Assembly: GCA_002310115.1 (NCBI GenBank)
Contig: DBYI01000020.1
Coordinates: 52,195-83,774 of the forward strand
Length of the DNA stretch: 31,580 nt
Direction of reading: 5' to 3'
Source of the DNA: Ruminococcus flavefaciens
GTDB taxonomy: Bacteria; Bacillota; Clostridia; Oscillospirales; Ruminococcaceae
Of the stretch, positions 1 through 7,320 are shown piece after piece. Below the pieces are notes generated by a model. It was not told the origin of the DNA. It worked only from the letters and a program-made list of their open reading frames with translations, and ran no database searches. Both the position numbers and the translations under genes were made by a program. Position 1 is the stretch's first letter. Each line of letters opens with the position of its first letter.

Positions 1-23
1 GGTTCTTATTCCTTAATTTTTTA

Positions 24-40
24 CCTCGGTCTGACCGAGG
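24..40 (+). promoter_or_regulatory. Leader hairpin just upstream of the DivIVA-like gene
   Basis: CCTCGGT (24-30) and ACCGAGG (34-40) form a perfect 7-bp stem with a 3-nt loop. It is followed by GGGGAACGGAGAG and the ATG at 56. There is no T run, so it is not a standard terminator. Its position right against the ribosome-binding region suggests an RNA element affecting translation or 5' stability. The true 5' context lies outside the window. Confidence 0.4.
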
Positions 41-55
41 GGAACGGAGAGTACC

Positions 56-1513
56 ATGAGCGAACCAACACCAACCGTATTAAGAGAGACCAAGATCGGT
101 CAGAAGGGATTTATCAAAGAGGACGTTATTACTTACCTTGATGAGCTTAATTCCAAGATAGTTGCCCTCGAAGAAGAAAACAAGGCTTTGAAGGAAAAAG
201 GAGGACAGGCTGATCCAGAGGAAATAAATAAGTATAAGAGCCAGATTGAAAACCTTCAGGAGAAACTCAATACCTCCAATAATGCTCTCAGAGCTGCTAA
301 AAAGGAAAATGAAGACCTTCAGAATACAATAAACCAGCTTAAGGCTCAGGGAGGCGGTCAGCAAGTTGCTGCTGCACTCGAAGCTGCAAAGAAGGAAATA
401 GATACACTCAAGGAAAAGCTCAAGGTCGCAGAGCAGAAAGCTGCTGCTGGTGCTGCTAATCCGCAGGCCAATGCACAGACAACGGCTGCACTTGAAGCTG
501 CAAAGAAAGAGATTGAGGATCTCAGAAACAGACTTAAGGCTGCAGAGCAGAAAGCTGCTACGGCTGGTGCTACATCTGTTGCAGGTGGCGCTGCTGATGC
601 AGAGCTGGCAAGAGCTAAACAGGATGTTGCTAGGATTTCAGATGAGCTCACAGCAAAGACTAAGGAAATTGCTGATCTCACAAGCAAGCTTGATGCAGTG
701 ACCAAAGAAGTTGCTGACAAGGATGCTGAAATCTCCAAACTCAATGATGAGATTGTTGACCTCAAGGAGAATGCTACTCCTACATTTGACATGGGTGCTC
801 TCTTCACAGAGGCTCAGAAGAATGTAACTCAGATACAGAATAAGGCTAAGAAAGATGCAGAAGCAGTTACCAAGGAAGCCAATGACAAGGCTGCTCAGGT
901 CATCAAGGATGCTAATATTGAGGCTGAAAAGGCAGTTGCAAACGCAAACGTTGCAGCTGAAGCTTGTATCAAGGAAGCTAATGATCAGGCTCGCAATACA
1001 GTTAATGAGGCGAATGCACATGCTGATAAGGTTAATGCAATGTCCAAGACTGTACGCGAAATGCTGCTCACAGAGATTGAGAGCATTAACAGCAAGTTCA
1101 CAGATATAGCTTCTGTACTTAACAACCTTACAGGTCAGTGCTCTGGCAGAATGAATGATGCTCAGAACATTATCAGCGAAGCACGCAAGGCTGTTGATAC
1201 ACAGAAGAACGATGGCGTTGTAAAGAGATCAGAGCCACCGAGAGCTGAATTTAAGCCGTCAAAAGCTCCTAAGGGAGATATTTCCGAGCTTCCCTCCGCA
1301 AAGATTAATGAGGTGAAGAACGACAATAATGCAGACTTAAACAAAAACAATGGTTTTAATAATAAGCCTGCACAGCCGAATAACCAAGCAAATGCACAGA
1401 ATCAGCAGAACAAGCCTGCACAGGGTTCAAACAAGAGCGCAAGCTTCAATTTTGATATGGCTGAGCTTCTTAAGGCTGCTGAGGAAGAGGCTGCTAAGGA
1501 CGGCGAAAACTAA
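56..1513 (+). CDS. DivIVA-like coiled-coil protein
   Basis: 485 aa. Residues 11-40 (TKIGQKGFIKEDVITYLDEL, then SKIVALEEEN) match the N-terminal lipid-binding/coiled-coil start of DivIVA/GpsB-type proteins. The rest is long coiled coil (about 35-240 and 255-390) and then an Asn/Gln/Pro-rich linker (about 425-460). A 38-residue-period duplication is visible: AALEAAKKEI occurs at about 106 and again at 144, each followed by a KxAEQKAA block. Two similar hydrophobic motifs, TFDMGALFTEA (about 241-251) and FNFDMAELLKAAEEE near the C terminus, may be docking segments. The ATG at 56 follows a purine-rich GGAACGGAGAG. By family it likely marks curved membrane or organises division or pole growth; the partner is unknown. 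It sits just before a SigH-like sigma factor. The DivIVA label is confident only for the N terminus. Confidence 0.7.
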   Translation: MSEPTPTVLRETKIGQKGFIKEDVITYLDELNSKIVALEEENKALKEKGGQADPEEINKYKSQIENLQEKLNTSNNALRAAKKENEDLQNTINQLKAQGGGQQVAAALEAAKKEIDTLKEKLKVAEQKAAAGAANPQANAQTTAALEAAKKEIEDLRNRLKAAEQKAATAGATSVAGGAADAELARAKQDVARISDELTAKTKEIADLTSKLDAVTKEVADKDAEISKLNDEIVDLKENATPTFDMGALFTEAQKNVTQIQNKAKKDAEAVTKEANDKAAQVIKDANIEAEKAVANANVAAEACIKEANDQARNTVNEANAHADKVNAMSKTVREMLLTEIESINSKFTDIASVLNNLTGQCSGRMNDAQNIISEARKAVDTQKNDGVVKRSEPPRAEFKPSKAPKGDISELPSAKINEVKNDNNADLNKNNGFNNKPAQPNNQANAQNQQNKPAQGSNKSASFNFDMAELLKAAEEEAAKDGEN

Positions 1514-1522
1514 AAATAGACA

Positions 1523-1559
1523 TATCCGTATCCCCTCGGCTAGTCCGGGGGGGCGGATA
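1523..1559 (+). other. GC-rich hairpin between the DivIVA-like and sigma genes
   Basis: TATCCG (1523-1528) pairs with CGGATA (1554-1559), and CCCC (1532-1535) can pair with the G run at 1547-1553. This gives a strong but imperfect hairpin 8 nt after the stop codon. No T tract follows, so it is more likely a transcript-stabilising, processing or leaky-termination element than a simple terminator. It resembles the GC-rich hairpin at 24-40 in position and in its CCTCGG core. Confidence 0.4.
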
Positions 1560-1593
1560 ATAAATCATAATTATCGGATATGCAGATTGCTGG

Positions 1594-2190
1594 GTGGATA
1601 TCTTGCTTGATTTGGATTTCAATTTGAATGAACTTAACAGTAAAACGGATGAAGAGCTTGCTGTTCTCGGCAAGACTGATAAAACGGCTGCGGCTGTGCT
1701 TATTTCTCGTTTTTCAAGGCTTGTTTTTATTAAATCGGAAATTTATGCAAACTCCGAGACCGACAGCGATGACCTGCATCAGGAGGGTATGATCAGTCTG
1801 CTGAAAGCCATCGAGGCTTATGATCCTCACAAGGGTGTGAAGTTTTCAACCTTTGCGGAGGTATGTATTGTCAACCGTATGAGGACTCTGTCAAAGAAAT
1901 CTGTAAGGGATTTCAGTTTTGCAGAGAGAGTTGATGAAGAAGCAGTCGACGAATTATCAGTCGAGGAGACTCCTGAAAGTATTTATTTTTATAAGGAATT
2001 TTTTTCCGGGCTTTGGAAAGACATCTGTTCAGTCCTTTCTCTTACGGAGTTGAATGTTCTTACGCTTTGCGTGAAGGGCGATAGCTATAAGAGTGCTGCG
2101 GAAAAACTGGGGATGACTGAGAAATCAGTTGATAATGCCATGCAGCGTGCAAGGAAGAAGATACGAGCACTAATGCATGATGCAAATTGA
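1594..2190 (+). CDS. SigH-like sigma-70 family sigma factor
   Basis: 198 aa with GTG start. Region 2 is clear around residues 58-95: DLHQEGMISLLKAIEAYDPH followed by KGVKFSTFAEVCI, the core-binding/-10 recognition block typical of the sporulation/competence sigma factor SigH. Region 4 at the C terminus carries the helix-turn-helix with EKSVDNAMQRARKKI, very close to the KSxDNAxQR motif of SigH. The start is uncertain: no ATG is in frame near the beginning, and GTG 1594 or TTG 1603 (preceded by GGGTGG) are the options. It probably redirects RNA polymerase to stationary-phase or alternative promoters. Assignment to SigH proper rather than a paralogue is an inference, because rumen ruminococci are generally not vigorous spore formers. 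Confidence 0.75.
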   Translation: MDILLDLDFNLNELNSKTDEELAVLGKTDKTAAAVLISRFSRLVFIKSEIYANSETDSDDLHQEGMISLLKAIEAYDPHKGVKFSTFAEVCIVNRMRTLSKKSVRDFSFAERVDEEAVDELSVEETPESIYFYKEFFSGLWKDICSVLSLTELNVLTLCVKGDSYKSAAEKLGMTEKSVDNAMQRARKKIRALMHDAN

Positions 2191-2194
2191 ATAT

Positions 2195-2261
2195 GACCGT
2201 GTAGCTCAAGCCAGCAGAGCGTTGTTTTACAAAGATGTGGGTGGAAGTCCAACCGTGGTCG
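2195..2261 (+). ncRNA. tRNA-like structured leader RNA lacking a standard anticodon arm
   Basis: The 67-nt segment starts 5 nt after the sigma-factor stop and ends 26 nt before the zinc-ribbon ATG. Acceptor-like stem: GACCGTG (2195-2201) with CGTGGTC (2254-2260), 7 of 7 pairs including two G-U. It is followed by TA (2202-2203). D-like arm: GCTC (2204-2207) with GAGC (2217-2220) and a 9-nt loop. Middle arm: only TTGT-TTT-ACAA (2222-2232). T-like arm: GTGGG (2237-2241) with CCAAC (2249-2253), 4 of 5 pairs, with a 7-nt loop TGGAAGT. G2261 sits at the discriminator position and no CCA is encoded. The middle arm is about 7 nt too short for an anticodon arm and the T loop lacks TTC, so it is not a decoding tRNA. 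Role unknown; a cis-regulatory tRNA mimic or processing signal is plausible. Confidence 0.6.
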
Positions 2262-2287
2262 AAAATAATTAAGCGAGGTATAGTACT

Positions 2288-2563
2288 ATGTACGAAGACA
2301 AGACATTAGTTTGCAAGGAGTGCGGAAACGAGTTTATTTTCTCCGCAGGCGAACAGGAATTTTATGCAGAGAAAGGTTTCGTTAACGAGCCCCAGAGATG
2401 CAAATCATGTCGTGACGCAAGAAAAAACGCAGGTAAGGCTGAGCGTGTAATGTACACAGCGGTTTGCGCGTCATGCGGCGGTGAAGCAAAGGTACCTTTC
2501 GAACCAAAGGAAGGAAGAGCGGTTTACTGCAGCGATTGCTTTGCAAAAATGAACGAGTCGTAA
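2288..2563 (+). CDS. Small zinc-ribbon protein (zf-trcl plus CxxC ribbon)
   Basis: 91 aa. Two zinc-binding units are visible. The first has CKECG (residues 9-13) and CKSCR (about 38-42). The second has CASCG and CSDCF in the C-terminal half, giving four CxxC knuckles. The block AGEQEFYAEKGF followed by NEP is characteristic of the probable zinc-ribbon family zf-trcl. GAGGT (2275-2279) lies 8 nt before ATG 2288. The gene is followed by a strong terminator, so its transcript carries the tRNA-like leader and ends here. Its molecular role is not established; nucleic-acid binding is likely from the fold. The gene sits between regulatory and tRNA/rRNA modification genes. Confidence 0.8.
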   Translation: MYEDKTLVCKECGNEFIFSAGEQEFYAEKGFVNEPQRCKSCRDARKNAGKAERVMYTAVCASCGGEAKVPFEPKEGRAVYCSDCFAKMNES

Positions 2564-2576
2564 TTAATGAGACCGA

Positions 2577-2610
2577 AAGCACAGTCGGAAACGACTGTGC
2601 TTGGTTTTGT
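2577..2610 (+). terminator. Intrinsic terminator after the zinc-ribbon gene
   Basis: AAGCACAGTCG (2577-2587) and CGACTGTGCTT (2592-2602) form a perfect 11-bp stem closed by a GAAA tetraloop, followed by GGTTTTGT. It separates the sigma/zinc-ribbon transcript from the trmK-nif3 gene. Confidence 0.85.
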
Positions 2611-2662
2611 ATATGCGTACTGCTATGCGGTGCGCTATTTTGTTTATAGATGAGGTGCAGAA

Positions 2663-4099
2663 ATGCTTGATAACAGACTTAAAAAGATAGCTGAGCTCGT
2701 AAGTGGAAAAGGAACAGCGGTAGATGTGGGTACGGACCATGCATATCTTGCAGCGGAGCTAATAACGAGCGGAAAGTGCAGTAGAGTGATAGCTTCTGAT
2801 ATAAAGGAAGGACCACTGGATTCTGCACGTCATACAGTTGAAAAGTTCGGTGTACAGGACAAGGTGGAACTTATACTTTCCGATGGACTTGAAAAAGTTC
2901 CTCTTGAGAATGTTTCTGATATCATTATCGCAGGAATGGGTGGAGAGACTATTGCTGATATAGTCAGCAGGATAAAGGATGACAATATCCGACTCATTAT
3001 GCAGCCTATGACAAAGGTAGAACTGCTGCGCCGAAAGCTATATGAAATGGGCTATGAGGTAACTGAGGAGCATTTAGTTGCAGATGGAGATAAGATGTAT
3101 GTTATAATCGTTGCTGAAAATGCAGGAGACTGGCGACAGCTCACTGAATTTGAAGCACTTTATGGCTTTTTTGATAATGATGAGCTCGGAAATGAATACC
3201 GCAAAAAAGAAGCTCAGAGGCTCATAAAGGTTAGCGAAGCACTTAGTGGCAGCGGAAATGTTTCGGGAGCTCAGCACTTTGCTGCCCTTGCATATAAAAT
3301 GGAAAACGGGTGCGATAGTGTACGGATAAATGATATCTATTCCAGCCTTGATACGCTTTACCCTTTTTCATTACAGGACAGTTGGGACAATTCAGGACTC
3401 CTTGTGGAAAATTACGGTATGGAGTGCAGTAAGGTAGTACTTTCACTTGATATTACACGTAAAGTGGTGAATGAAGCTTCAAAAAAGGGTGCAGAGCTTA
3501 TAATATCACATCATCCTGTTATATTTGAGCCTCTTAGAACTATAACACGTGATAGTGCAGTGTATGAGCTTATCAACAATGGGATTGCCGCTATATGTAT
3601 GCATACTAATCTCGATATCAGTGAAGGTGGCACGAACGGTGTTATTCTGAGAGAACTCAGGAAGAAATACCAGCTTACGGGCGAGCCTGAGCCTTTTGAA
3701 GAAATTGGTGGCGGAAGACATTACGGCTGGATAATACAGCTTGCTGAACCCATATGTCCTGAGGAGCTTGCACAGGGGCTTAAATCCGTATTCAGCTGCG
3801 AGTATGTCCGTATGAGCAGATGTAGTAGGGAGATATCGAGAATCGCTTTCTGTTCCGGATCCGGCGGCTCTATGCTTGGAGAAGCTCTTACAAAGAACTG
3901 TGACGCACTTATAACCGGTGATGTGAAGCATGATGTGTGGGTATCCGCTAATAATAGTAGTGTATCGTTGTTTGATTGTGGCCATTTTCATACGGAGAAC
4001 ATTGTGCTTTCAGAGCTTAGGCGTGCTATTGAGGAGCGGTTCCCACAGCTTGATATCGAAATTGCTGAGGAAAGTATTGATCCATGCAAGTACGTCTGA
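2663..4099 (+). CDS. TrmK (tRNA m1A22 methyltransferase) fused to a Nif3-family protein
   Basis: 478 aa, one continuous frame. Residues 1 to about 215 are a TrmK-type class I SAM methyltransferase. Motif I is AVDVGTDHAYLA (19-30), a second motif is IIIAGMGGET (87-96), and MQPMTK sits at 113-118. It is followed by the helical tail expected for the family, which makes m1A at position 22 of tRNA. Residues about 220-478 are a Nif3/YqfO-like dinuclear metal protein, with SWDNSGLLVE (240-249), SHHPVIF (282-288), CMHTNLD (312-318), TGDVKHD (418-424) and GHFHTE (440-445) giving the metal-ligand His, Asp and Glu residues. In Bacillus these are two adjacent genes. Here there is no stop, and the first in-frame ATG near the junction (3299) lacks a ribosome site, so a true fusion is likely. 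The rlmA-like gene follows at 9 nt. Confidence 0.88.
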   Translation: MLDNRLKKIAELVSGKGTAVDVGTDHAYLAAELITSGKCSRVIASDIKEGPLDSARHTVEKFGVQDKVELILSDGLEKVPLENVSDIIIAGMGGETIADIVSRIKDDNIRLIMQPMTKVELLRRKLYEMGYEVTEEHLVADGDKMYVIIVAENAGDWRQLTEFEALYGFFDNDELGNEYRKKEAQRLIKVSEALSGSGNVSGAQHFAALAYKMENGCDSVRINDIYSSLDTLYPFSLQDSWDNSGLLVENYGMECSKVVLSLDITRKVVNEASKKGAELIISHHPVIFEPLRTITRDSAVYELINNGIAAICMHTNLDISEGGTNGVILRELRKKYQLTGEPEPFEEIGGGRHYGWIIQLAEPICPEELAQGLKSVFSCEYVRMSRCSREISRIAFCSGSGGSMLGEALTKNCDALITGDVKHDVWVSANNSSVSLFDCGHFHTENIVLSELRRAIEERFPQLDIEIAEESIDPCKYV

Positions 4100-4108
4100 G
4101 GTGATGCA

Positions 4109-4927
4109 ATGAGTATATTTATATGTCCTGTCTGCGGTGAAAAACTTGAACTGTCAGAGAAATCCTATCTGTGTTCTAATCACCACAGTTTTGACAAAGC
4201 AAAGAGCGGTTATGTGAATTTGCTGCTTTCAAAGCATATGGGCAAGGCTGTTCACGGCGACAATAAGTTCATGATACAGGCAAGGCGTAGCTTTCTGAAC
4301 AAAGGCTACTATGAGCCGCTTTGTACAGCTCTTTGTGAAACTGTATGCACTTATATAGATGGCAGGTCAATTCTTGATGCAGGCTGTGGCGAGGGATATT
4401 ATACCGCCGCAATTATTGAACAGCTACATCAGCGAAATATTGCTGCTGACGTTTACGGAATTGATATATCCAAAGCAGCTGTTGAGTACTCTGCAAAGAG
4501 ATGTAAAGAAGCTGAAATGGCGGTGGCAAGTGTTTTTCACATACCAGTAGCTGATAAAAGCTGTGAAATGCTTGTTACAATTTTTGCTCCATATTGCGGA
4601 GAAGAGTTCATGCGAGTTCTAAAGGATAACGGAATAATGATAATGGTTATTCCTTCTGCAGAACATTTATGGGAGTTAAAGCAGGCAATATATGAAACCC
4701 CTTACAAGAATGAGGTGAAGCCCTATGAACTTGAAGGGTTTGAGCTTATTGATAAAAAGCGTATAACCTACGATATGCATATTGATACTCAGGAAGATAT
4801 AGATGCACTGTTTTCGATGACGCCTTATTATTATCGCACTTGCAGGGAACAGCAGGAGAGAGTGTCTCAAATAGGCACTATTATCACAAAAGCTGATTTT
4901 GAGTTGCTTGTATACCGCAAATTTTGA
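4109..4927 (+). CDS. RlmA-type 23S rRNA (guanine-N1) methyltransferase
   Basis: 272 aa. The N terminus is a zinc finger, C6-P-V-C9 with C22 and H25/H26, followed by SFDKAKSGYVNLL, the signature of the RlmA/RrmA family. The SAM-binding motif I is ILDAGCGEGYYT (88-99). FAPYCGEEF near residue 156 corresponds to the later catalytic-site region (usually Asn/Asp-Pro or similar). The family methylates N1 of a guanine in 23S rRNA domain III. The ribosome site GAGGTG overlaps the stop of the TrmK-Nif3 gene, so the two are translationally close and co-transcribed. Family assignment is firm; the exact target base (G745 or G748 equivalent) is not readable from sequence. Confidence 0.85.
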   Translation: MSIFICPVCGEKLELSEKSYLCSNHHSFDKAKSGYVNLLLSKHMGKAVHGDNKFMIQARRSFLNKGYYEPLCTALCETVCTYIDGRSILDAGCGEGYYTAAIIEQLHQRNIAADVYGIDISKAAVEYSAKRCKEAEMAVASVFHIPVADKSCEMLVTIFAPYCGEEFMRVLKDNGIMIMVIPSAEHLWELKQAIYETPYKNEVKPYELEGFELIDKKRITYDMHIDTQEDIDALFSMTPYYYRTCREQQERVSQIGTIITKADFELLVYRKF

Positions 4928-4928
4928 T

Positions 4929-4957
4929 TAGAATAGAACCGCAAAAACTGCTATAAT
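4929..4957 (+). promoter_or_regulatory. Candidate promoter for rqcH
   Basis: A perfect -10 TATAAT (4952-4957) lies 17 bp after TAGAAT (4929-4934), a half-matching -35. The predicted start, near 4964, gives a leader of about 65 nt that ends in the terminator at 4988-5030, upstream of the rqcH ATG. Confidence 0.5.
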
Positions 4958-4987
4958 AGTATTGTAGAAGAATATGTGCGGTCATGA

Positions 4988-5030
4988 GAACGCAGTAACC
5001 GTGTAAACATGGCTATGCGTTCATTTTTTT
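4988..5030 (+). terminator. Terminator/attenuator in front of rqcH
   Basis: GAACGCA (4988-4994) pairs with TGCGTTC (5016-5022). After a bulged G the stem continues as TA/TA, CC/GG and GTG/CAT around a TAAA loop, followed by ATTTTTTT (5023-5030). This is a textbook Rho-independent terminator. Only 16 nt separate it from the rqcH ATG at 5047, so rqcH must be reached by read-through, either from the promoter at 4929 or from the upstream operon. A five-codon ORF (ATG 4984 to TAA 4998) overlaps the 5' arm. CGGT (4979-4982) can pair with ACCG (4998-5001) as a weak competing fold. Confidence 0.75.
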
Positions 5031-5046
5031 GAAAAGGATTGATAAT

Positions 5047-6795
5047 ATGGCTCTGGACGGAGCTTTTCTGTACGCAGTCAGGCAAGAACTTCTGCCTCTC
5101 ATAGGCGGAAGAGTTGAAAAAATACATCAGCCCTCACGAGAAGAAGTTATAATATCCATACGAACCCGAAGCGGCAGCAGTAAGCTTTATATTTCTGCAA
5201 ATGCAGGCAGTGCAAGAGTTCATATAACTGAAAACAGCGTGGATAATCCACAGACTCCTCCTATGTTCTGTATGCTTCTGAGAAAGCGACTTGGCAGCGG
5301 TAAGCTTGTGGATATACGTCAGGACGGTCTTGAAAGAATACTATTTCTGGATTTCGAGTGCGTCAACGAGCTGGGTGATTTAGTCACTGTTACTCTTGCA
5401 TGTGAGATAATGGGACGCTGTTCAAATTTAGTGATAATCTGCGGTGGAAAGGTCGTTGACAGCATTAAACGCGTTGACGAGGATATGTCACGCGAAAGAC
5501 TTGTTCTTCCAGGTATGAATTATACAATGCCACCTAGGGATGAAAGACTGAATTTTCTTGAGGCAGAGCCGGAGGAAATAAAAGAAAGACTCGCAGATAC
5601 CGAGCCCAAGGAATTATCAAAGGCTCTCATAAGGATATTCGAGGGAATTTCTCCTATACTTGCAAGGGAATGGGCGTTTTTTGCAGGTAGAGGAGTTCAT
5701 ATCGAAAGCAATTCTATCAATAATGACCAACTTGATCGATTGTTATTTGCGATAAAGCGTTCTCGTGAACAGCTTATCGGCAGGAATTGCTGCTTCTCAG
5801 TGGTCAGTGACAAGGACGGGCAGCTGAAGGACTTCTCCTTTATACGGCTTTCACAGTTCGGAACTCTTATGTATACAAAGGAACTTGGGAGTGCTTCGGA
5901 ACTGCTTGATTATTTCTATTCTGAGCGCGACAGGGCAGCGCGTACAAAGCAGCGCGCAAACGACTTGTTCAAGCTGCTCATGAATCTTACAGAAAGAACA
6001 GCGCGAAGAATTGCAGCACAGCGTGAGGAACTTGATGCTTGTGCAGACAAGGAACATGCAAAACTTTGCGGCGACCTGATATCTGCGAATATGTATCGCA
6101 TTAATAAGGGTGACAGTTCAGCTACAGTAGAAAATTTCTACGATGAGAGTTGTCCTCAAATGACTATAGTTCTCGATGTAAGGAAAACTCCTGCACAGAA
6201 TGCGCAGCATTATTATAGTGAATACAAAAAGTCAGTAACTGCAGAAGAAAAGCTAGCAGTTCAGATACAAAAAGGTGAAGAGGAACTGCAATATCTGGAA
6301 AGTGTGTTTGATTCTCTCACAAGAGCCTCGTCCGAAAACGATATAATCCAACTAAGGCTGGAGCTTCGGGAACAGGGCTATGTAAAATATGCAGGTGGCA
6401 AGGCTAAGCCACCGAAGGCTCTTCCGCCTGTGGAATACAGGTCTAGTGATGGCTTTACTATTCTGGTAGGGCGTAATAACAAGCAGAATGACCAGCTTAG
6501 TCTGAAATTTGCCGAGAAATCAGACATATGGCTACACACGCAGCTTATAACTGGCTCTCATGTGCTTATACTTACGGATGGAGCCACACCGCCGGATAAA
6601 ACTATAGAAGAGGCGGCTGTGATTGCTGCTGTAAACAGCAGCGGCAGAAACTCGGGACTAGTTCCTGTAGATTATTGCCTTGCAAAATATGTGAAGAAGC
6701 CTGCGGGTGCAAAACCTGGAAAAGTTATATTCACCAATTACAAGACTGCTTTTGTGAAGCCTGATGCTGAACTTGAGCAAAGCATGAAGGTTTGA
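5047..6795 (+). CDS. rqcH: RqcH / NFACT-family ribosome quality control protein
   Basis: 582 aa from ATG 5047. The family-typical start MALDGAFLYAV, with AGG at 5035-5037 upstream, is preferred over the TTG at 5029 inside the terminator T run. The NFACT-N domain starts with GGRVEKIHQPSREEVII and includes EIMGRCSNLVI (about 116-126). A coiled-coil middle (about 270-430) follows. The NFACT-R domain (about 460-560) carries DGFTILVGRNNKQNDQL, DIWLHTQ and GSHVLI. The family binds obstructed 50S subunits carrying peptidyl-tRNA and recruits Ala-tRNA to make C-terminal Ala tails. The DR motif needed for tailing reads GLERI (E96-R97), a conservative Asp-to-Glu change. Upstream lie tRNA and rRNA methyltransferase genes, which fits a translation-maintenance block. 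Older names are FbpA or fibronectin-binding-like. Confidence 0.9.
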   Translation: MALDGAFLYAVRQELLPLIGGRVEKIHQPSREEVIISIRTRSGSSKLYISANAGSARVHITENSVDNPQTPPMFCMLLRKRLGSGKLVDIRQDGLERILFLDFECVNELGDLVTVTLACEIMGRCSNLVIICGGKVVDSIKRVDEDMSRERLVLPGMNYTMPPRDERLNFLEAEPEEIKERLADTEPKELSKALIRIFEGISPILAREWAFFAGRGVHIESNSINNDQLDRLLFAIKRSREQLIGRNCCFSVVSDKDGQLKDFSFIRLSQFGTLMYTKELGSASELLDYFYSERDRAARTKQRANDLFKLLMNLTERTARRIAAQREELDACADKEHAKLCGDLISANMYRINKGDSSATVENFYDESCPQMTIVLDVRKTPAQNAQHYYSEYKKSVTAEEKLAVQIQKGEEELQYLESVFDSLTRASSENDIIQLRLELREQGYVKYAGGKAKPPKALPPVEYRSSDGFTILVGRNNKQNDQLSLKFAEKSDIWLHTQLITGSHVLILTDGATPPDKTIEEAAVIAAVNSSGRNSGLVPVDYCLAKYVKKPAGAKPGKVIFTNYKTAFVKPDAELEQSMKV

Positions 6796-6796
6796 C

Positions 6797-7315
6797 ATGG
6801 GCAGGCGTATTTCAGCGGAGTTCTTTCACCGCGATGCACTTGAAGTGGCTCCTGACCTTGTGGGGAAGATTTTGGTACACAGGCTTCCAGATGGAACAGA
6901 GCTACGAGAGCGAATAGCGGAGACAGAAGCCTACCGCGGGGAAGAGGATAAGGGCTGCCATGCTTCAAAAGGCAGGACAAAACGCACAGAGATCCTTTAC
7001 GGAGAGAGCGGTTTGATATATGTCTACCTTTGTTATGGTATGCACTGGCTGATGAACGTCATAACAGGCGAAAATGATCAGCCGCAGGGAGTTCTACTCA
7101 GAGCCGGAGAAATATACAGCGGACCAGCTAAGCTTACGAAGAATATGAAAATAGATGGAAGCTTTAATGGTTTATCTCTGCTTGGAAATGAGGAGATTTG
7201 GTTTGAGGACGATGGTAATCGTCCAAGGATAAGGACAGCGCCGCGTGTAGGTATCGACTACGCAGGCGATTATTGGAAGAAAATCGAATGGCGTTTTATC
7301 GCCGACGGGGAGTGA
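6797..7315 (+). CDS. DNA-3-methyladenine glycosylase (AAG/MPG family)
   Basis: 172 aa. It excises alkylated purines such as 3-methyladenine to begin base excision repair. RIAETEAYRGEEDKGCHASK contains the catalytic Glu (E42) and the intercalating-Tyr region; YVYLCYGMHWLMNV (75-88) and QPQGVLLRAGE (95-105) are family signatures; APRVGIDYA near the C terminus closes the fold. It is slightly shorter than the usual 190-200 aa but has both ends, so it looks complete. ATG 6797 is one base after the rqcH stop, with GAAGG just upstream, so the genes are co-transcribed. The AraC regulator starts 5 nt after its stop. Confidence 0.88.
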   Translation: MGRRISAEFFHRDALEVAPDLVGKILVHRLPDGTELRERIAETEAYRGEEDKGCHASKGRTKRTEILYGESGLIYVYLCYGMHWLMNVITGENDQPQGVLLRAGEIYSGPAKLTKNMKIDGSFNGLSLLGNEEIWFEDDGNRPRIRTAPRVGIDYAGDYWKKIEWRFIADGE

Positions 7316-7320
7316 TAATA

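Noticed and set aside
2195..2261. A functional tRNA gene (Val- or Cys-like anticodon)
   Set aside because: No 5-bp anticodon stem with a 7-nt loop can be formed, the T loop lacks TTC, and D-loop GG is missing. It is reported as tRNA-like only.
5029..5046. TTG 5029 as the rqcH start
   Set aside because: It lies in the terminator T run. ATG 5047 gives the standard MALDG start and has AGG upstream.
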